From Limosilactobacillus sp. (GTDB lineage Bacteria > Bacillota > Bacilli > Lactobacillales > Lactobacillaceae): a stretch of DNA of 64,000 nucleotides. This document shows, piece after piece, positions 33,143-42,967 of the stretch. How positions within the stretch are numbered: position 1 is the first letter of the stretch; every line of letters begins with the position of its first letter. A program made the position numbers and the translations under genes. The notes under the pieces were generated by a model. That model had not been told where the DNA came from. It saw only the letters and a program-made list of their open reading frames with translations, and did no database searches. The stretch spans positions 1 through 64,000 of the forward strand of contig NZ_JALCQI010000001.1 in NCBI RefSeq assembly GCF_022651205.1, given 5' to 3'.

Positions 33143-34246
33143 CTATTCTGTTTTTAAGCGTTCACGGGTATCAGTCCTAATAATTTTATAGATCGCGGCA
33201 AATAACGGAACAGTGAACATCATTCCTAAAATACCGTAAATCCCTCCACCGATAATAACAGCGGCGAAGACCCAAACACTTGGTAAGCCAATTGACTTGC
33301 CGACAATTAGCGGGTATGTAATTCGATTATCTAACTGTTGGAGAACAATAATGAAAATCAGGAAAATTCCAGCTTGGAAGGGTGAAACTGCAAAAATGAT
33401 AATTACCCCAATACTAGCACCTAAAATAGCACCAATAATCGGGATAAGGGCGCCAATAGCAGTTACTACCGCAATCATAGAAGCATATGGTAGGCGAAGG
33501 ATGCTCATCCCAATAAAACATGAGATCCCTAGAATGGCAGCGTCTTTACACTGACCAGCGATGTAATTACTGTAACTGGTGTTAATCACTTTAATAACGT
33601 AAAAGAAGGTTTCACTTAGCCGTGGTAGGTAAGCGTTAATTATCTTTCTGCTTTGCCGGATCAACATTTCCTTGTAGATTAACAGGTAGACGGAGAAGAA
33701 AAAGGCAATAACAGTAGTTGTAACTGCTGAGACCACAGAAGAGGCGGTAGAGATAACGGCCTTAAACGTTCCACCGAATCCTAGGGTAAGATACTTACCG
33801 ACCTGGTTCCATTTGATTTTTTCTAAGTCAAAGCTATCCCAGAGAGTATTAAGATCCTGGTTATGCTCAATTGCCTTAACGAACTTATCAACCACTTGAC
33901 CGTGATTAGCGACCAGCAATTTAATACATGAAATTAGTTCTGGAACTACCAAGGAAGAGACGATTACAAGAATTAGGATAATCGTTAAGTAGGAAAAAAT
34001 AATTCCAAATAGACGTCGGTATCTTTGGGCTTGCTTTGTCTTAAATACTTTCAAATAAAGATGTTCATATTGGCGAAGAAGAAGGTTAACAATATAAGCG
34101 ACAATCCCACCAATTAAAAGAGGGATCGCAGCAGACGTAATTGAACTGATTAGTTTAGCGACCACTGGCCAGTAATGAATTGCAAGGTAGAGAATAAATG
34201 CCGCAATTGCAAGTGATACGTGGCTCCTTTGAATTTTTAATTTCAC
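33143..34246 (-). CDS. AI-2E/PerM-family membrane protein
   Basis: A 367-residue protein with an N-terminal helix pair, a cytoplasmic/extracellular middle part (about 95-190) and five or six C-terminal helices including QQLDNRITYPLIVGKSIGLPSVWVFAAVIIGGG, the family signature. Members have been linked to autoinducer-2 export, sodium-proton exchange or peptide permeability; the function here is open. The start is GTG after AAGGAG. It follows the TIM-barrel gene by 10 bases and ends at a bidirectional terminator. Confidence 0.87.
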   Translation of the reverse strand: MKLKIQRSHVSLAIAAFILYLAIHYWPVVAKLISSITSAAIPLLIGGIVAYIVNLLLRQYEHLYLKVFKTKQAQRYRRLFGIIFSYLTIILILVIVSSLVVPELISCIKLLVANHGQVVDKFVKAIEHNQDLNTLWDSFDLEKIKWNQVGKYLTLGFGGTFKAVISTASSVVSAVTTTVIAFFFSVYLLIYKEMLIRQSRKIINAYLPRLSETFFYVIKVINTSYSNYIAGQCKDAAILGISCFIGMSILRLPYASMIAVVTAIGALIPIIGAILGASIGVIIIFAVSPFQAGIFLIFIIVLQQLDNRITYPLIVGKSIGLPSVWVFAAVIIGGGIYGILGMMFTVPLFAAIYKIIRTDTRERLKTE

Positions 34247-34256
34247 GTTATTCTCC

Positions 34257-35087
34257 TTAATTTAAATGCTTGGCAACGTTAGTAAGGTATTGATGACTAG
34301 CAACCTGTTCACGACAATTCCATTGATCTTGGAGGTTGATTTCGTAAATACTAGTAGCTTGTGGGTTTAATAGTTTTAATACCGGAGCCCAGTCAATTTT
34401 TCCTTTACCAAGTTGGAGACTATCATGAGTTTCGCCCATTGAGTCGACAAGGTGATAATGAACAATGTGATCGCGTAAGTGCCTTAGTGATGCCTGAAGG
34501 GCCTGGTTATCACCATGCATTTCGATAAAACAGTGTGATGTGTCAAAGGCTAAGCGATAATTATGACTGAGAATTTCATCTTCCTGTTCTGGGTGACCAT
34601 ACGCAAATACTGGAGCAATCGAATTTTCAAACATGATCTGATTACCACCAGCACGGGCAAAACGATCGAGGCGGCGATAGACAGCCTGGCGCGCAGCTTC
34701 AACATTAGGATAAAGACTAACCATTTCTTGAACTTCTTTTCCGGCGTAACCACCATGAACCAGAATCTGAACATTCCGTTTTTGCGCTAGGGCAATTAAC
34801 TTTTCTGTTGATTCCTCAATAAAACGGTAAAGCTCAGGAAAGCTTTTTTCTGGTGCGACAACTTCCAAATGCCACTTCTTATAGACCATGGGGTGATGGA
34901 TAACAATCTTCGTAATCCCCTTTGACTGAACATATTGGACAGCCTCATCAAGACGTTGGTATCCTGCATCTGTAAAGTCAGCGACGCTTGTATAAAATTC
35001 ATATATGTCTGGGTGGTATTGGAGACGATCATCAATCTGTTGTTGATCGCTACTTCCCTTTAATCCTAGCATTGGCATAATCATCAT
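34257..35087 (-). CDS. Sugar phosphate isomerase/epimerase-like TIM-barrel protein
   Basis: The 276-residue protein has the xylose-isomerase-like TIM-barrel pattern (AP endonuclease family 2). Metal-ligand-like residues occur in HPMVYKKWHLEVVAP, MFENSIAPVF, LAFDTSHCFIEMHGD and VHYHLVDSMGETHD. These proteins isomerise or epimerise sugars or inositols. The start MMIMPML is seven bases after GGAAGG; starts further upstream lack a ribosome site. Cotranscription with the AI-2E-type gene is likely from the 10-base gap. The substrate is unknown. Confidence 0.82.
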   Translation of the reverse strand: MMIMPMLGLKGSSDQQQIDDRLQYHPDIYEFYTSVADFTDAGYQRLDEAVQYVQSKGITKIVIHHPMVYKKWHLEVVAPEKSFPELYRFIEESTEKLIALAQKRNVQILVHGGYAGKEVQEMVSLYPNVEAARQAVYRRLDRFARAGGNQIMFENSIAPVFAYGHPEQEDEILSHNYRLAFDTSHCFIEMHGDNQALQASLRHLRDHIVHYHLVDSMGETHDSLQLGKGKIDWAPVLKLLNPQATSIYEINLQDQWNCREQVASHQYLTNVAKHLN

Positions 35088-35181
35088 TGTCATTCCTTCC
35101 GATGAATTAATTACCTTCATTTTAGCAGATTATGGAGTTAGCAACCGCTGAAGAAAATTACAGAGTTTCACATGGAACAAG

Positions 35182-35220
35182 TAAAGCCCAGGGTTCGATA
35201 TTATCGAACCCTGGGCTTTA
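35182..35220 (-). terminator. Rho-independent terminator of pepD
   Basis: A perfect inverted repeat (TAAAGCCCAGGGTTCGATA and complement) with only a short T-run. Confidence 0.75.
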
Positions 35221-35232
35221 ATACTAGATGGA

Positions 35233-36666
35233 CTACAAATTCTTATCCATAATAAATGTTAATTTAGAAAGTTCGAGGCCGTGCATAATGAGCTTACTCA
35301 TTAATTCCTTAGTCCGCTTTGCCATCTCAGCGACCATCTTATGGGTTTCAGCACTGAGGTAAGCACAGGCATCCTTATCAGACATTCCCTCAACCTTAGG
35401 AGCAACTTCATTAACCCAACGGTAGAAGTATTCTCGGGAATCCTTTAAGTAGTTTAAGTCGTCCTGAGCAAATTCAGCATGGTGGGCTTCAACGATCATT
35501 GAAAGAGCACGGTACATCCAGTAAGCACTCTTTAGATCCATGTTAAGTTTCTTTGGCGTTTCACGGTAACTAACATCAACGTCATCGGCATTTCCAAAGA
35601 AAGGTACATATGGAGTGAAGGTTGGAATACCAAAGCTCATCCACATAATGGTTGAGGCAGCTTCAGGAAGATCGTTACGCACTTGAAGGACGTGTGAGTT
35701 TTGCGTCCGGTTAAGTGAAATTGGCCGGAAAAGATGCTTTTCTTCATCGGTACCATGGCCCAGTGGATCATAAGGAGTGCCCTGGTAGTGGCTGCTTAGG
35801 ATCTTTTGAACATCAGCCAATGTAATTCGGTGGTTAGTCCGCATAATGAATGGGAGATCAAAATCAAGTGGATCCTGTTCCACACTTGGGTTTAGAACCT
35901 TGTGACCGTACCATTGCCGAGGGGTATTGTAGTGTTGATCAAAGACATCAGCAGTTCCAAAAATATGGCGGAAGTCCCAACCGTATTTATCTGGGTTAAG
36001 ATGGTTTTTCTCAACAAATTCTTGAATTCCGTCTGACCACATAAAGTTTTCAGGGTCATTAAAGTCTACTTGCTGGATTGCGACCCGGTTCCCAGTTACA
36101 GCATAGGCGTCATCTGGGATTCGTTGAGCGACCCAGTGATGTCCAGTAACGATTTCCATATACCAAACGTCATTTTTATCGCTAAAGATAACCCCATTTC
36201 CTTCAGCAGAACCGTACTTGGAAATTAACTTTCCGAGATATTCAACACCATTCTTGGCACTGTCGATAAATGGAAGGGTTGCGGCAACGATCAAGTCTTC
36301 GTTGATCCCGGATTCGGTATTCAATGGATCACAAGCCAAAACTCGTTCGTTAGCGTAAACACTTTCGGTGGCGCTCATGCCGACATTTTTTTCGTTAAAG
36401 CCACTTTCATCAAAGACACCTTCAGTCTTATAGTTAACATTCGGTGTTCCCTGATACCGGTAACCATCAGCCGGCCGGTCAACGACACACTTGTTTAAGT
36501 ATGCTTTTACTTGATTGGGATGGTTGTGGTATGCGGGGTAAGTAACAAAACGTTGTGGTGTTAATGGACCAAACGTATCATCATTACGTGCTGCCATTGT
36601 AGAGCCGTCAATTGTGGCATCCTTACCAACTAAGACGGTAGTACAAGCAGATAGGTTTTTCTTCAT
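35233..36666 (-). CDS. pepD: C69-family dipeptidase (PepD)
   Basis: An N-terminal-nucleophile dipeptidase of 477 residues. Cys8 in LSACTTVLVGKDATIDGS becomes the catalytic nucleophile after removal of a short propeptide, and RNDDTFGPLTPQRF follows as in lactobacillal PepDA. It cleaves dipeptides in the cytosol and complements PepV. No signal peptide. It is monocistronic with its own terminator; its 75-base upstream gap to the metalloprotease-like gene shows no repeat. Confidence 0.92.
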   Translation of the reverse strand: MKKNLSACTTVLVGKDATIDGSTMAARNDDTFGPLTPQRFVTYPAYHNHPNQVKAYLNKCVVDRPADGYRYQGTPNVNYKTEGVFDESGFNEKNVGMSATESVYANERVLACDPLNTESGINEDLIVAATLPFIDSAKNGVEYLGKLISKYGSAEGNGVIFSDKNDVWYMEIVTGHHWVAQRIPDDAYAVTGNRVAIQQVDFNDPENFMWSDGIQEFVEKNHLNPDKYGWDFRHIFGTADVFDQHYNTPRQWYGHKVLNPSVEQDPLDFDLPFIMRTNHRITLADVQKILSSHYQGTPYDPLGHGTDEEKHLFRPISLNRTQNSHVLQVRNDLPEAASTIMWMSFGIPTFTPYVPFFGNADDVDVSYRETPKKLNMDLKSAYWMYRALSMIVEAHHAEFAQDDLNYLKDSREYFYRWVNEVAPKVEGMSDKDACAYLSAETHKMVAEMAKRTKELMSKLIMHGLELSKLTFIMDKNL

Positions 36667-36741
36667 TTAATTCAAGACCTTTCTAGATAAAACATAAAAA
36701 CTGGTCATTATTATTTTAAACTTCTTGATCCTAGTAATCAA

Positions 36742-37467
36742 TTATTGGTGCCAGCTCACTAGGTGTAAAAGAATTAAGGTGATCAGAGCAAAGACTAGCG
36801 ATATCCCTAAAGCAAGGTAACATTGTGAAAGCCAAGGCTGGAGCCACGTAAAAAATGTCGTTGGCGCAAGCAGACCGATAATTAAACTAATCGCTAAGAT
36901 CGCAGTGAATAGCGCTAATAAACCGGATGCACTATTTTTAAGATCAGCACTGCTTAAGTCAAAACCACCGATGCTAATGTTAGTGACAAGGAATAACCAG
37001 AGAATTGATTTTCCTAATGTGAGATTTAGCGGGGCGGCAGTCGAACTGAATAGGCTAAGGAGCCCGGGCATTAACCAATTAGTTAAGAAAATTAAAGCAG
37101 CTACATTGCCGATAATGGGAGCAATCCCAATAAACACATTTCCGACTCGCTGGTAGAAGCTTCGGTTGTTCCACTGGTGATCGACACTTCCAAGACTGTT
37201 ATCGTCGGGATCGGCTGGATTTGGGAAGTGGAGTAGTTGTACTCTGGTAATTCGGTGACCAAAGAGAAGGGCAACTAATGAATGGCTAAGTTCATGAATA
37301 ATAATACCCAAGCCACCAAGAAATATTTGCGCCTTGATTCCCCATAAGTTAACAATTAATTGTTTGTTCCGGCGACTGGTTAAGGAAAGACAACCACCTA
37401 GAAGCGTGGGGATCAAAATAAGATAGATTCCAATAAACTTGAGAATATTAAAATATTGGGCAAGCAT
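36742..37467 (-). CDS. Membrane metalloprotease-like protein with HELSH motif
   Basis: A protein of 241 residues with six or so membrane segments. HELSH at residues 58-62 within GIIIHELSHSLVALLFG is an HExxH zinc motif embedded in a membrane helix, as in M50/M50B site-2-type proteases. The third ligand motif is less clear (GNVFIGIAPIIGN resembles the NxxxGxxP block). Its start is three bases past the ybaK stop with no good ribosome site, so translation is probably coupled. Substrate unknown; a non-proteolytic chaperone-like role is possible. Confidence 0.75.
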   Translation of the reverse strand: MLAQYFNILKFIGIYLILIPTLLGGCLSLTSRRNKQLIVNLWGIKAQIFLGGLGIIIHELSHSLVALLFGHRITRVQLLHFPNPADPDDNSLGSVDHQWNNRSFYQRVGNVFIGIAPIIGNVAALIFLTNWLMPGLLSLFSSTAAPLNLTLGKSILWLFLVTNISIGGFDLSSADLKNSASGLLALFTAILAISLIIGLLAPTTFFTWLQPWLSQCYLALGISLVFALITLILLHLVSWHQ

Positions 37468-37470
37468 GGC

Positions 37471-37977
37471 TTAGGAATGTTGCTCAAGATCGGCAAATTC
37501 AGCATGAACTAACTTTGCGAGATCTTCAGCGTTTAATTTAACGGACCGACCGACCTTACCGGAAGAAACATATATCTCACCCTGTTCTTTAGCTTCATTA
37601 TCAATGAAGATTGGGTATTGGAACTTTTCGTAGATTCCCACGGGGGTATTAGCGCCATGGACGTATCCAGTTGTCTTCAAGAGGTTCTTTAACGGAACCA
37701 TGTTTACTTTCTTGTTGCCGGATACTTTAGCCAGCTTCTTCTCGTCAAGGTGTTGATCGACTGGAATAACACCAACAAGTGGGCCGGTGGTATTCCCGGA
37801 AAGCACTAGTGTCTTATAAATATGATGTTCGTCAACTCCAGTATGGTCAACGCTCATTGTCCTGACATCACCATCTTGGTGGGTTGGAAATTCTGCCTGC
37901 TCATAGGCAATTTTATTTTTGTCCAAGATTTGCTCAACTTGGGTTTTCTTCATTTTACTTTTTTTCTTCTTACTCAT
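37471..37977 (-). CDS. ybaK: Cys-tRNA(Pro)/Cys-tRNA(Cys) deacylase YbaK/EbsC
   Basis: A 168-residue editing factor that hydrolyses cysteine mischarged on tRNA-Pro. YKTLVLSG and GVIPVDQHLDEKKLAKVSGNKKVNM contain the conserved Lys and Gly residues of the YbaK pocket, and TGYVHGANTPVG matches the GGCSPxG-like loop. The first 12 residues are a Lys-rich extension (MSKKKKSKMKK). It heads a two-gene operon with the HELSH membrane protein. No partner prolyl-tRNA synthetase is nearby. Confidence 0.9.
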   Translation of the reverse strand: MSKKKKSKMKKTQVEQILDKNKIAYEQAEFPTHQDGDVRTMSVDHTGVDEHHIYKTLVLSGNTTGPLVGVIPVDQHLDEKKLAKVSGNKKVNMVPLKNLLKTTGYVHGANTPVGIYEKFQYPIFIDNEAKEQGEIYVSSGKVGRSVKLNAEDLAKLVHAEFADLEQHS

Positions 37978-38048
37978 AATTAAGTATTAAACTCCTTTTC
38001 TGGGACGAACCAATTTTTATTGAAATAGATCCCAATTTTAAATAGGTC

Positions 38049-38057
38049 TGCTATACT
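38049..38057 (+). promoter_or_regulatory. Extended -10 promoter of the GntR gene
   Basis: TGCTATACT gives an extended -10 about 40 bases before the start codon; no clear -35. Confidence 0.4.
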
Positions 38058-38100
38058 AGAAATAATAATTGTCTATCAAATAATCTGAGGAGTAAATGAC

Positions 38101-38826
38101 ATGGCAGACTTAGTATACCGCTCTGTAATGAGTGATATAAAACAAAAAATCTTAGCAAACAAATATCCGGGGATGAAGTTACCCGATGAACGGAGCTTGA
38201 GCACAAGCTATCGGGTGAGTCGAAGCTCAATTAAACGTGCATTAGGTGTCCTCGCTCAACAGGGGATTATCTTTAAAAAGCGTGGTTCAGGGACGTTTAT
38301 TAACCCCCTATATTTAAAAAATCGGTCACTATTTCGCTATGAAGGGAGTAACTTGGGGGTTACGGATAGCTTTAAGTTTGGTGACAAAAAGCAAAGCATT
38401 AAGCTAATGGATTACCAAGTTATCCCAGCAAGCAAAGATCTTCAGCAGGATCTCTTTCTTGATGATAACGATTTTGTTTACAAGATCAAGCGGTTACGGT
38501 TGATTGATGATCAACCATTTATTATTGAAACCGGGTATATCCCGATTAAAATTATTCCGACGCTTTCCCCAGATATTGTTAAGAGTTCAATTTTTAATTA
38601 TCTGGAAAATGCAAAGGGAAAACGGGTTACTAAGTCCTTTATGTCAATCAGCGTTGCTCCATCTAAGGCAGATGATCAAAGATTGTTAAAATTAAAATCA
38701 ACAGAACCGGTCGCCATTATGGAAGGGGTCTTCTTCCTTGATGATGGAACCCCCTTTGAAGTTTCCAATATGCGAGTTCACTATCGCTATATGAAATACG
38801 ATACCTTTGTTAGTTTGGATCAGTAA
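38101..38826 (+). CDS. GntR-family regulator with UTRA domain (HutC subfamily)
   Basis: A 241-residue regulator. The N-terminal winged helix (SDIKQKILANKYPGMKLPDERSLSTSYRVSRSSIKRALGVLAQQGII) is followed by a UTRA effector domain (YKIKRLRLIDDQPFIIETGYIPIKI; EPVAIMEGVFFLDDGTPFEVSNMRVHY). HutC-type regulators sense sugars phosphates, histidine intermediates or trehalose 6-phosphate. It has its own promoter and no obvious regulon next to it: a repeat and a convergent acyltransferase follow. GGAG precedes the ATG. Confidence 0.88.
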   Translation: MADLVYRSVMSDIKQKILANKYPGMKLPDERSLSTSYRVSRSSIKRALGVLAQQGIIFKKRGSGTFINPLYLKNRSLFRYEGSNLGVTDSFKFGDKKQSIKLMDYQVIPASKDLQQDLFLDDNDFVYKIKRLRLIDDQPFIIETGYIPIKIIPTLSPDIVKSSIFNYLENAKGKRVTKSFMSISVAPSKADDQRLLKLKSTEPVAIMEGVFFLDDGTPFEVSNMRVHYRYMKYDTFVSLDQ

Positions 38827-39020
38827 AGTTAAGCTGGAAATTAAGCTGGGAATTAACTTTCTCGGAGGGACGGTTGACTAACCTAGAACGATGAATGATG
38901 ATGAAATCATCAGAGTCGTTCGTAGTTAGGCTCGAGTCCCTCAGTTACGATACGAAGTGAGCCTATTTGGATTCCCGCGATTAGACTCTGTAAGTTCAAA
39001 AAATCGCTAAGTATAGGTAG
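38826..39020 (+). repeat. Family B repeat, copy 2, with a nested hairpin
   Basis: Left and right blocks (AAGCTGGGAATTAAC; TGTAAGTTCAAAAAATCGCTA) match the copy near 6.6 kb. Between them lies an extra long hairpin: GAGGGAC/GTCCCTC, CTAAC/GTTAG, AACGA/TCGTT and GATGAT/ATCATC, an architecture like class I cores. Confidence 0.68.
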
Positions 39021-39024
39021 AAGG

Positions 39025-39060
39025 CGAGAAAAATGTTTAGTTTTCTCTCACTTTCTTTTT
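39025..39060 (-). terminator. Possible terminator of the acyltransferase gene
   Basis: GAGAAAA and TTTTCTC form a short stem; the T-run is weak on the minus strand. Confidence 0.35.
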
Positions 39061-40145
39061 TAGTTTAAACCCTGCTTAATCTTAAACCAGAGCCTATGAA
39101 ATCCATAAGCTGAGGTAAATGAACAAATAATTGTTAAAAAATACACAACTATTAATAGAAGAAACGGGTTTAATTTTACCCAATAATCTTTGCCTAGTTG
39201 CCAAATCCAATAAAGCCAGAAGACGTGAGAAAGATAGGCTCGGTGGGCAAAGTCAGCGATATGGTGGCAGAATGACAAGAGTTTCCTGCTATTACCACGA
39301 ATGTCATGAAGGTGGAGAGCAATGACTGCAAGTATTGCAGCTATATTGTAGAAAATCATTGAGGGCAAGTAATAGGGTGCGTTGGCGGGTTTAACTGGTA
39401 GGCCAAAGTTAAAGAAGTTATGGGTTACAAAGATATAGAGTAGTGTCCAAACAATGATCGTGACCCACCAGAACTTAATTAAGATTGGAAAAAGTTGTCG
39501 GTGAAAACTCCAAAGAAGGGTTCCAAGAATAGCAAAAATGAAAAAACTCGGGAAAACACGGTCGAGAAGGTACCAATCACGATGGTGGGGGCCGTGAAAA
39601 ACCTGAAATTCATACATTAGGTGCCAGCAAACCTGAAAAATGAGTGTTAATCCGAGAACGAGCCACCCACGTTTAATATTCTGGTTAACCCAGCGCGCTA
39701 GCCACCAAAAGAGTGGAGTAATAATGATGAATTGGAGCATCATCACGTTATACCAGAGGTGCTGAGCGGCATTCCCGTTGATAAATTGCCAGCAGAAAGT
39801 TCCGATGTTTGTATAGGAATGTCCTTGCTGGAGCTGTGGAGTTAAAACTAGGTAGGCTAATGTCCACCAAATAGACGGGACAAAAAGCATGTGCCAACGA
39901 TTCCGCATATATAAGGGGTAGTTCATTATTGTGGCACCTGGGTTTGTTCGGATGGTGGAGTACATAATTCCAAAAATAAACATCGGAGCAGCGTATTTGA
40001 CTAGTTCATAAATTGCACCAAGAAAGAATTCTTGTGAGTTATTTGCCATGGCCATTACGCTGGTTAGTACTGATTGCAACATTACGGCCAAAACAGCAAA
40101 GGTTTTTGCATAGTCACCGACGTCTGCTGGATATGAATGATTCAT
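39060..40145 (-). CDS. Acyltransferase-3 family membrane protein
   Basis: An integral membrane protein of 361 residues with ten or so hydrophobic helices in the acyltransferase-3 pattern (OafB/OatA-like). It lacks the extracytoplasmic SGNH domain of OatA. Motifs include LWYNVMMLQFIIITPLFWWL and the C-terminal WLYWIWQLG. These proteins move acetyl or acyl groups across the membrane to decorate peptidoglycan, teichoic acid or exopolysaccharide. The ATG is chosen over a TTG codon just before it. It stands alone, divergent from xpkA. Confidence 0.82.
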   Translation of the reverse strand: MNHSYPADVGDYAKTFAVLAVMLQSVLTSVMAMANNSQEFFLGAIYELVKYAAPMFIFGIMYSTIRTNPGATIMNYPLYMRNRWHMLFVPSIWWTLAYLVLTPQLQQGHSYTNIGTFCWQFINGNAAQHLWYNVMMLQFIIITPLFWWLARWVNQNIKRGWLVLGLTLIFQVCWHLMYEFQVFHGPHHRDWYLLDRVFPSFFIFAILGTLLWSFHRQLFPILIKFWWVTIIVWTLLYIFVTHNFFNFGLPVKPANAPYYLPSMIFYNIAAILAVIALHLHDIRGNSRKLLSFCHHIADFAHRAYLSHVFWLYWIWQLGKDYWVKLNPFLLLIVVYFLTIICSFTSAYGFHRLWFKIKQGLN

Positions 40146-40303
40146 CAATTGGTTCCTCTCTGTAAACGAAATTTAACATAAATTTTCTGGTGATTAGTAT
40201 ACAATAGTTGCAGTTATGTGTAATGGCGGATAACTAAGAATCGGCTTATTATGTTGTGTCAAAGTTCAATTTAAAAATTGGATCGGATCAATTTTCAAAA
40301 AGG

Positions 40304-40331
40304 TTGACTTTTATTTTAAATCCGTTATTAT
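40304..40331 (+). promoter_or_regulatory. xpkA promoter
   Basis: TTGACT, 16-base spacer, TATTAT. The remaining ~265-base intergenic region holds no other feature beyond a small AAATTG-type inverted repeat. Confidence 0.65.
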
Positions 40332-40412
40332 AGTTATTGTAAATTTGAATGATTTACGTATTGTTTAACAGCAAGAACGTATTTACTTATTCAGAAGGAG
40401 TGTTTATTAGAA

Positions 40413-42824
40413 ATGGCAGTAGATTACGATTCCAAGCAATACTTGGAAAGTGTTGATGCTTACTGGCGTGCAGCTAACTACCTTTCAGCAGGTACATTGT
40501 TCTTAATGAACGACCCACTGTTACGTCGTCCTTTGAAGGCTTCAGATGTTAAGCCTAAGCCAATTGGTCACTGGGGTACTATTGTTCCTCAAAACTTCAT
40601 TTACGCACACTTGAACCGTGTAATTAAGAAGTATGACCTTGACATGTTCTACATTGAAGGTTCCGGTCACGGTGGCCAAGTTATGATGAACAATTCATAC
40701 TTGGATGGTTCATACACTGAAATTTATCCTCAATTTACTCAGGATGAAGAAGGTATGGCTAAGTTATTCAAGCACTTTAGTTTCCCAGGCGGAACTGCAT
40801 CACACGCTGCTCCAGAAGTTCCTGGTTCAATCCACGAAGGTGGGGAATTAGGTTACTCACTTTCACACGGTGTTGGTGCTATTTTAGATAACCCAGACGT
40901 TATTGCCGCTGTTGAAATCGGTGATGGTGAAGCTGAAACCGGTCCATTAATGGCATCATGGTTCTCAGACAAGTTCATCAACCCAATCAAGGATGGTGCG
41001 GTATTACCAATCATCCAAGTTAACGGATTCAAGATTTCTAACCCTACTATCCTTTCACGGATGAGCGACGAAGAACTTACTAAGTACTTCGAAGGTATGG
41101 GCTGGAAGCCTTACTTCGTATCAGCTTACAAGGAAGCTGACCGTGAAGGCGAATTCAACGGTTACAAGGACCACATGGATGTTCACGAACAAATGGCTAA
41201 GACTATGGATGAAGCTATTGAAGACATCAAGGCTATCCAAAAGAATGCTCGTGAAAACAACGATGAATCATTACCACAATGGCCAATGATCATCTTCCGT
41301 GTTCCTAAGGGTTGGACTGGTCCTACAAAGGATCTTGATGGTAACCCAATCGAAAACTCATTCCGTGCTCACCAGATTCCTATTCCGGTATCACAAGATG
41401 ACATGACTTACAAGGACATGCTTATCAACTGGATGAAGTCATACAAGCCAGAAGAATTGTTCGATGAAAATGGTCACCCAGTTGACTTAGTTGAACAAAA
41501 CACACCAGATGGTGACAAGCGGATGGCAATGAACCCTATCACTAACGGTGGTAAGGATCCTAAGCCTCTTGTATTGCCTAACTACCGTGACTTCGCTGTT
41601 GACGTTCAAACTCCAGGTTCCGTTGTTAAGCAAGATATGCTTGAATGGGGTAAGTACCTCAGCAAGATGGCTGAATTAAACCCAACAACATTCCGTGGAT
41701 TCGGTCCTGATGAATCTAAGTCAAACCGTCTTTACGCATTCCTTGACAATGACAAGCGTCAATGGATGGAAGACATTCATGAACCAAACGATGAAGACCT
41801 TGCTCCTGCAGGTCGGATGATTGATTCACAATTGTCAGAACACCAAGCTGAAGGATTCCTTGAAGGTTACACTTTGACTGGTCGTCACGGATTCTTCGCA
41901 ACTTACGAATCATTTGGTCGTGTTGTTGATTCAATGCTTACTCAACACATGAAGTGGTTACGGAAGGCTAAGGACATGTACTGGCGTAAGCAATACCCAG
42001 CATTGAACTTCGTTGATACTTCAACTGTCTTCCAACAAGATCACAACGGTTACACTCACCAAGATCCAGGTCTGTTAACTCACATGTTCGAAAAGGAACG
42101 TCCAGATCTTGTTAAGGAATACTTACCAGCAGATACTAACTCATTGATGGCTGTATCTAACAAGGCATTCAACGACCAAGAATGCATCAACATCTTTGTA
42201 ACTTCCAAGCACCCACGTGCACAATGGTTCTCCATTGATGAAGCTACTGAATTAGTTGACAATGGTCTTGGCTACATCAACTGGGCTTCTACTGACCAAG
42301 GTAGTGAACCAGATGTTGTCTTCGCTTCAGCAGGTACTGAACCAACTGAAGAAGCTCTTGCTGCTATCGATCTTCTTCACGACAACTTCCCTGAATTGAA
42401 GATTCGTTACATCAACATCATTGAAATCATGAAGTTGATGAAGCAAGATAAGAACCCAGAAGGCTTATCTGATGCCGAATTTAACCGTTACTTCACTACT
42501 GACAAGCCTGTTATCTTCGCATGGCACGGATTCCGTGACATGATCCAAGCATTGTTCTTCGATCGTGCTAACCGGAACGTTCACATTCACTCATACGAAG
42601 AAAATGGTGACATCACCACTCCATTCGACATGCGTGTCTTGAACGAACTTGATCGTTTCCACTTAGCTAAGGATGCTATCCAAAGCGTTCCTGGTTACGA
42701 ACAAAAGAGTGCTTCATTTGTTGCCGAAATGGACAACATGATCAACAAGCACAACCACTACATCCGTTCAGAAGGTAAGGACTTACCAGAAGTTACTAAC
42801 TGGACTTGGAAGGGTCTTAAGTAA
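40413..42824 (+). CDS. xpkA: Xylulose-5-phosphate/fructose-6-phosphate phosphoketolase
   Basis: The defining enzyme of heterofermentation: it cleaves xylulose 5-phosphate with phosphate into acetyl phosphate and glyceraldehyde 3-phosphate using thiamine diphosphate. The 803-residue length is typical. [30 protein letters not shown] carries the ThDP-binding GDGE motif; [17 protein letters not shown] and [16 protein letters not shown] are also characteristic. Codon use is strongly optimised (CAC, AAC, GAC, GGT), as for a highly expressed gene. It has its own promoter and terminator. Confidence 0.97.
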   Translation: MAVDYDSKQYLESVDAYWRAANYLSAGTLFLMNDPLLRRPLKASDVKPKPIGHWGTIVPQNFIYAHLNRVIKKYDLDMFYIEGSGHGGQVMMNNSYLDGSYTEIYPQFTQDEEGMAKLFKHFSFPGGTASHAAPEVPGSIHEGGELGYSLSHGVGAILDNPDVIAAVEIGDGEAETGPLMASWFSDKFINPIKDGAVLPIIQVNGFKISNPTILSRMSDEELTKYFEGMGWKPYFVSAYKEADREGEFNGYKDHMDVHEQMAKTMDEAIEDIKAIQKNARENNDESLPQWPMIIFRVPKGWTGPTKDLDGNPIENSFRAHQIPIPVSQDDMTYKDMLINWMKSYKPEELFDENGHPVDLVEQNTPDGDKRMAMNPITNGGKDPKPLVLPNYRDFAVDVQTPGSVVKQDMLEWGKYLSKMAELNPTTFRGFGPDESKSNRLYAFLDNDKRQWMEDIHEPNDEDLAPAGRMIDSQLSEHQAEGFLEGYTLTGRHGFFATYESFGRVVDSMLTQHMKWLRKAKDMYWRKQYPALNFVDTSTVFQQDHNGYTHQDPGLLTHMFEKERPDLVKEYLPADTNSLMAVSNKAFNDQECINIFVTSKHPRAQWFSIDEATELVDNGLGYINWASTDQGSEPDVVFASAGTEPTEEALAAIDLLHDNFPELKIRYINIIEIMKLMKQDKNPEGLSDAEFNRYFTTDKPVIFAWHGFRDMIQALFFDRANRNVHIHSYEENGDITTPFDMRVLNELDRFHLAKDAIQSVPGYEQKSASFVAEMDNMINKHNHYIRSEGKDLPEVTNWTWKGLK

Positions 42825-42864
42825 TCCTGTTTGATTACTAATTAAACACTTAATAAGTATAAGG

Positions 42865-42898
42865 CGACTGAGAAATAATCTTTCTCAGTCGTTTTTTT
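42865..42898 (+). terminator. Rho-independent terminator of xpkA
   Basis: CGACTGAGAAA and TTTCTCAGTCG around TAATC, followed by seven T residues. Confidence 0.93.
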
Positions 42899-42967
42899 GA
42901 CCATAATTACATTGCTATCAGTAAGAGTTGTGTATAATATTAGTGATCATTAAAGTGAGGTGTTAGT

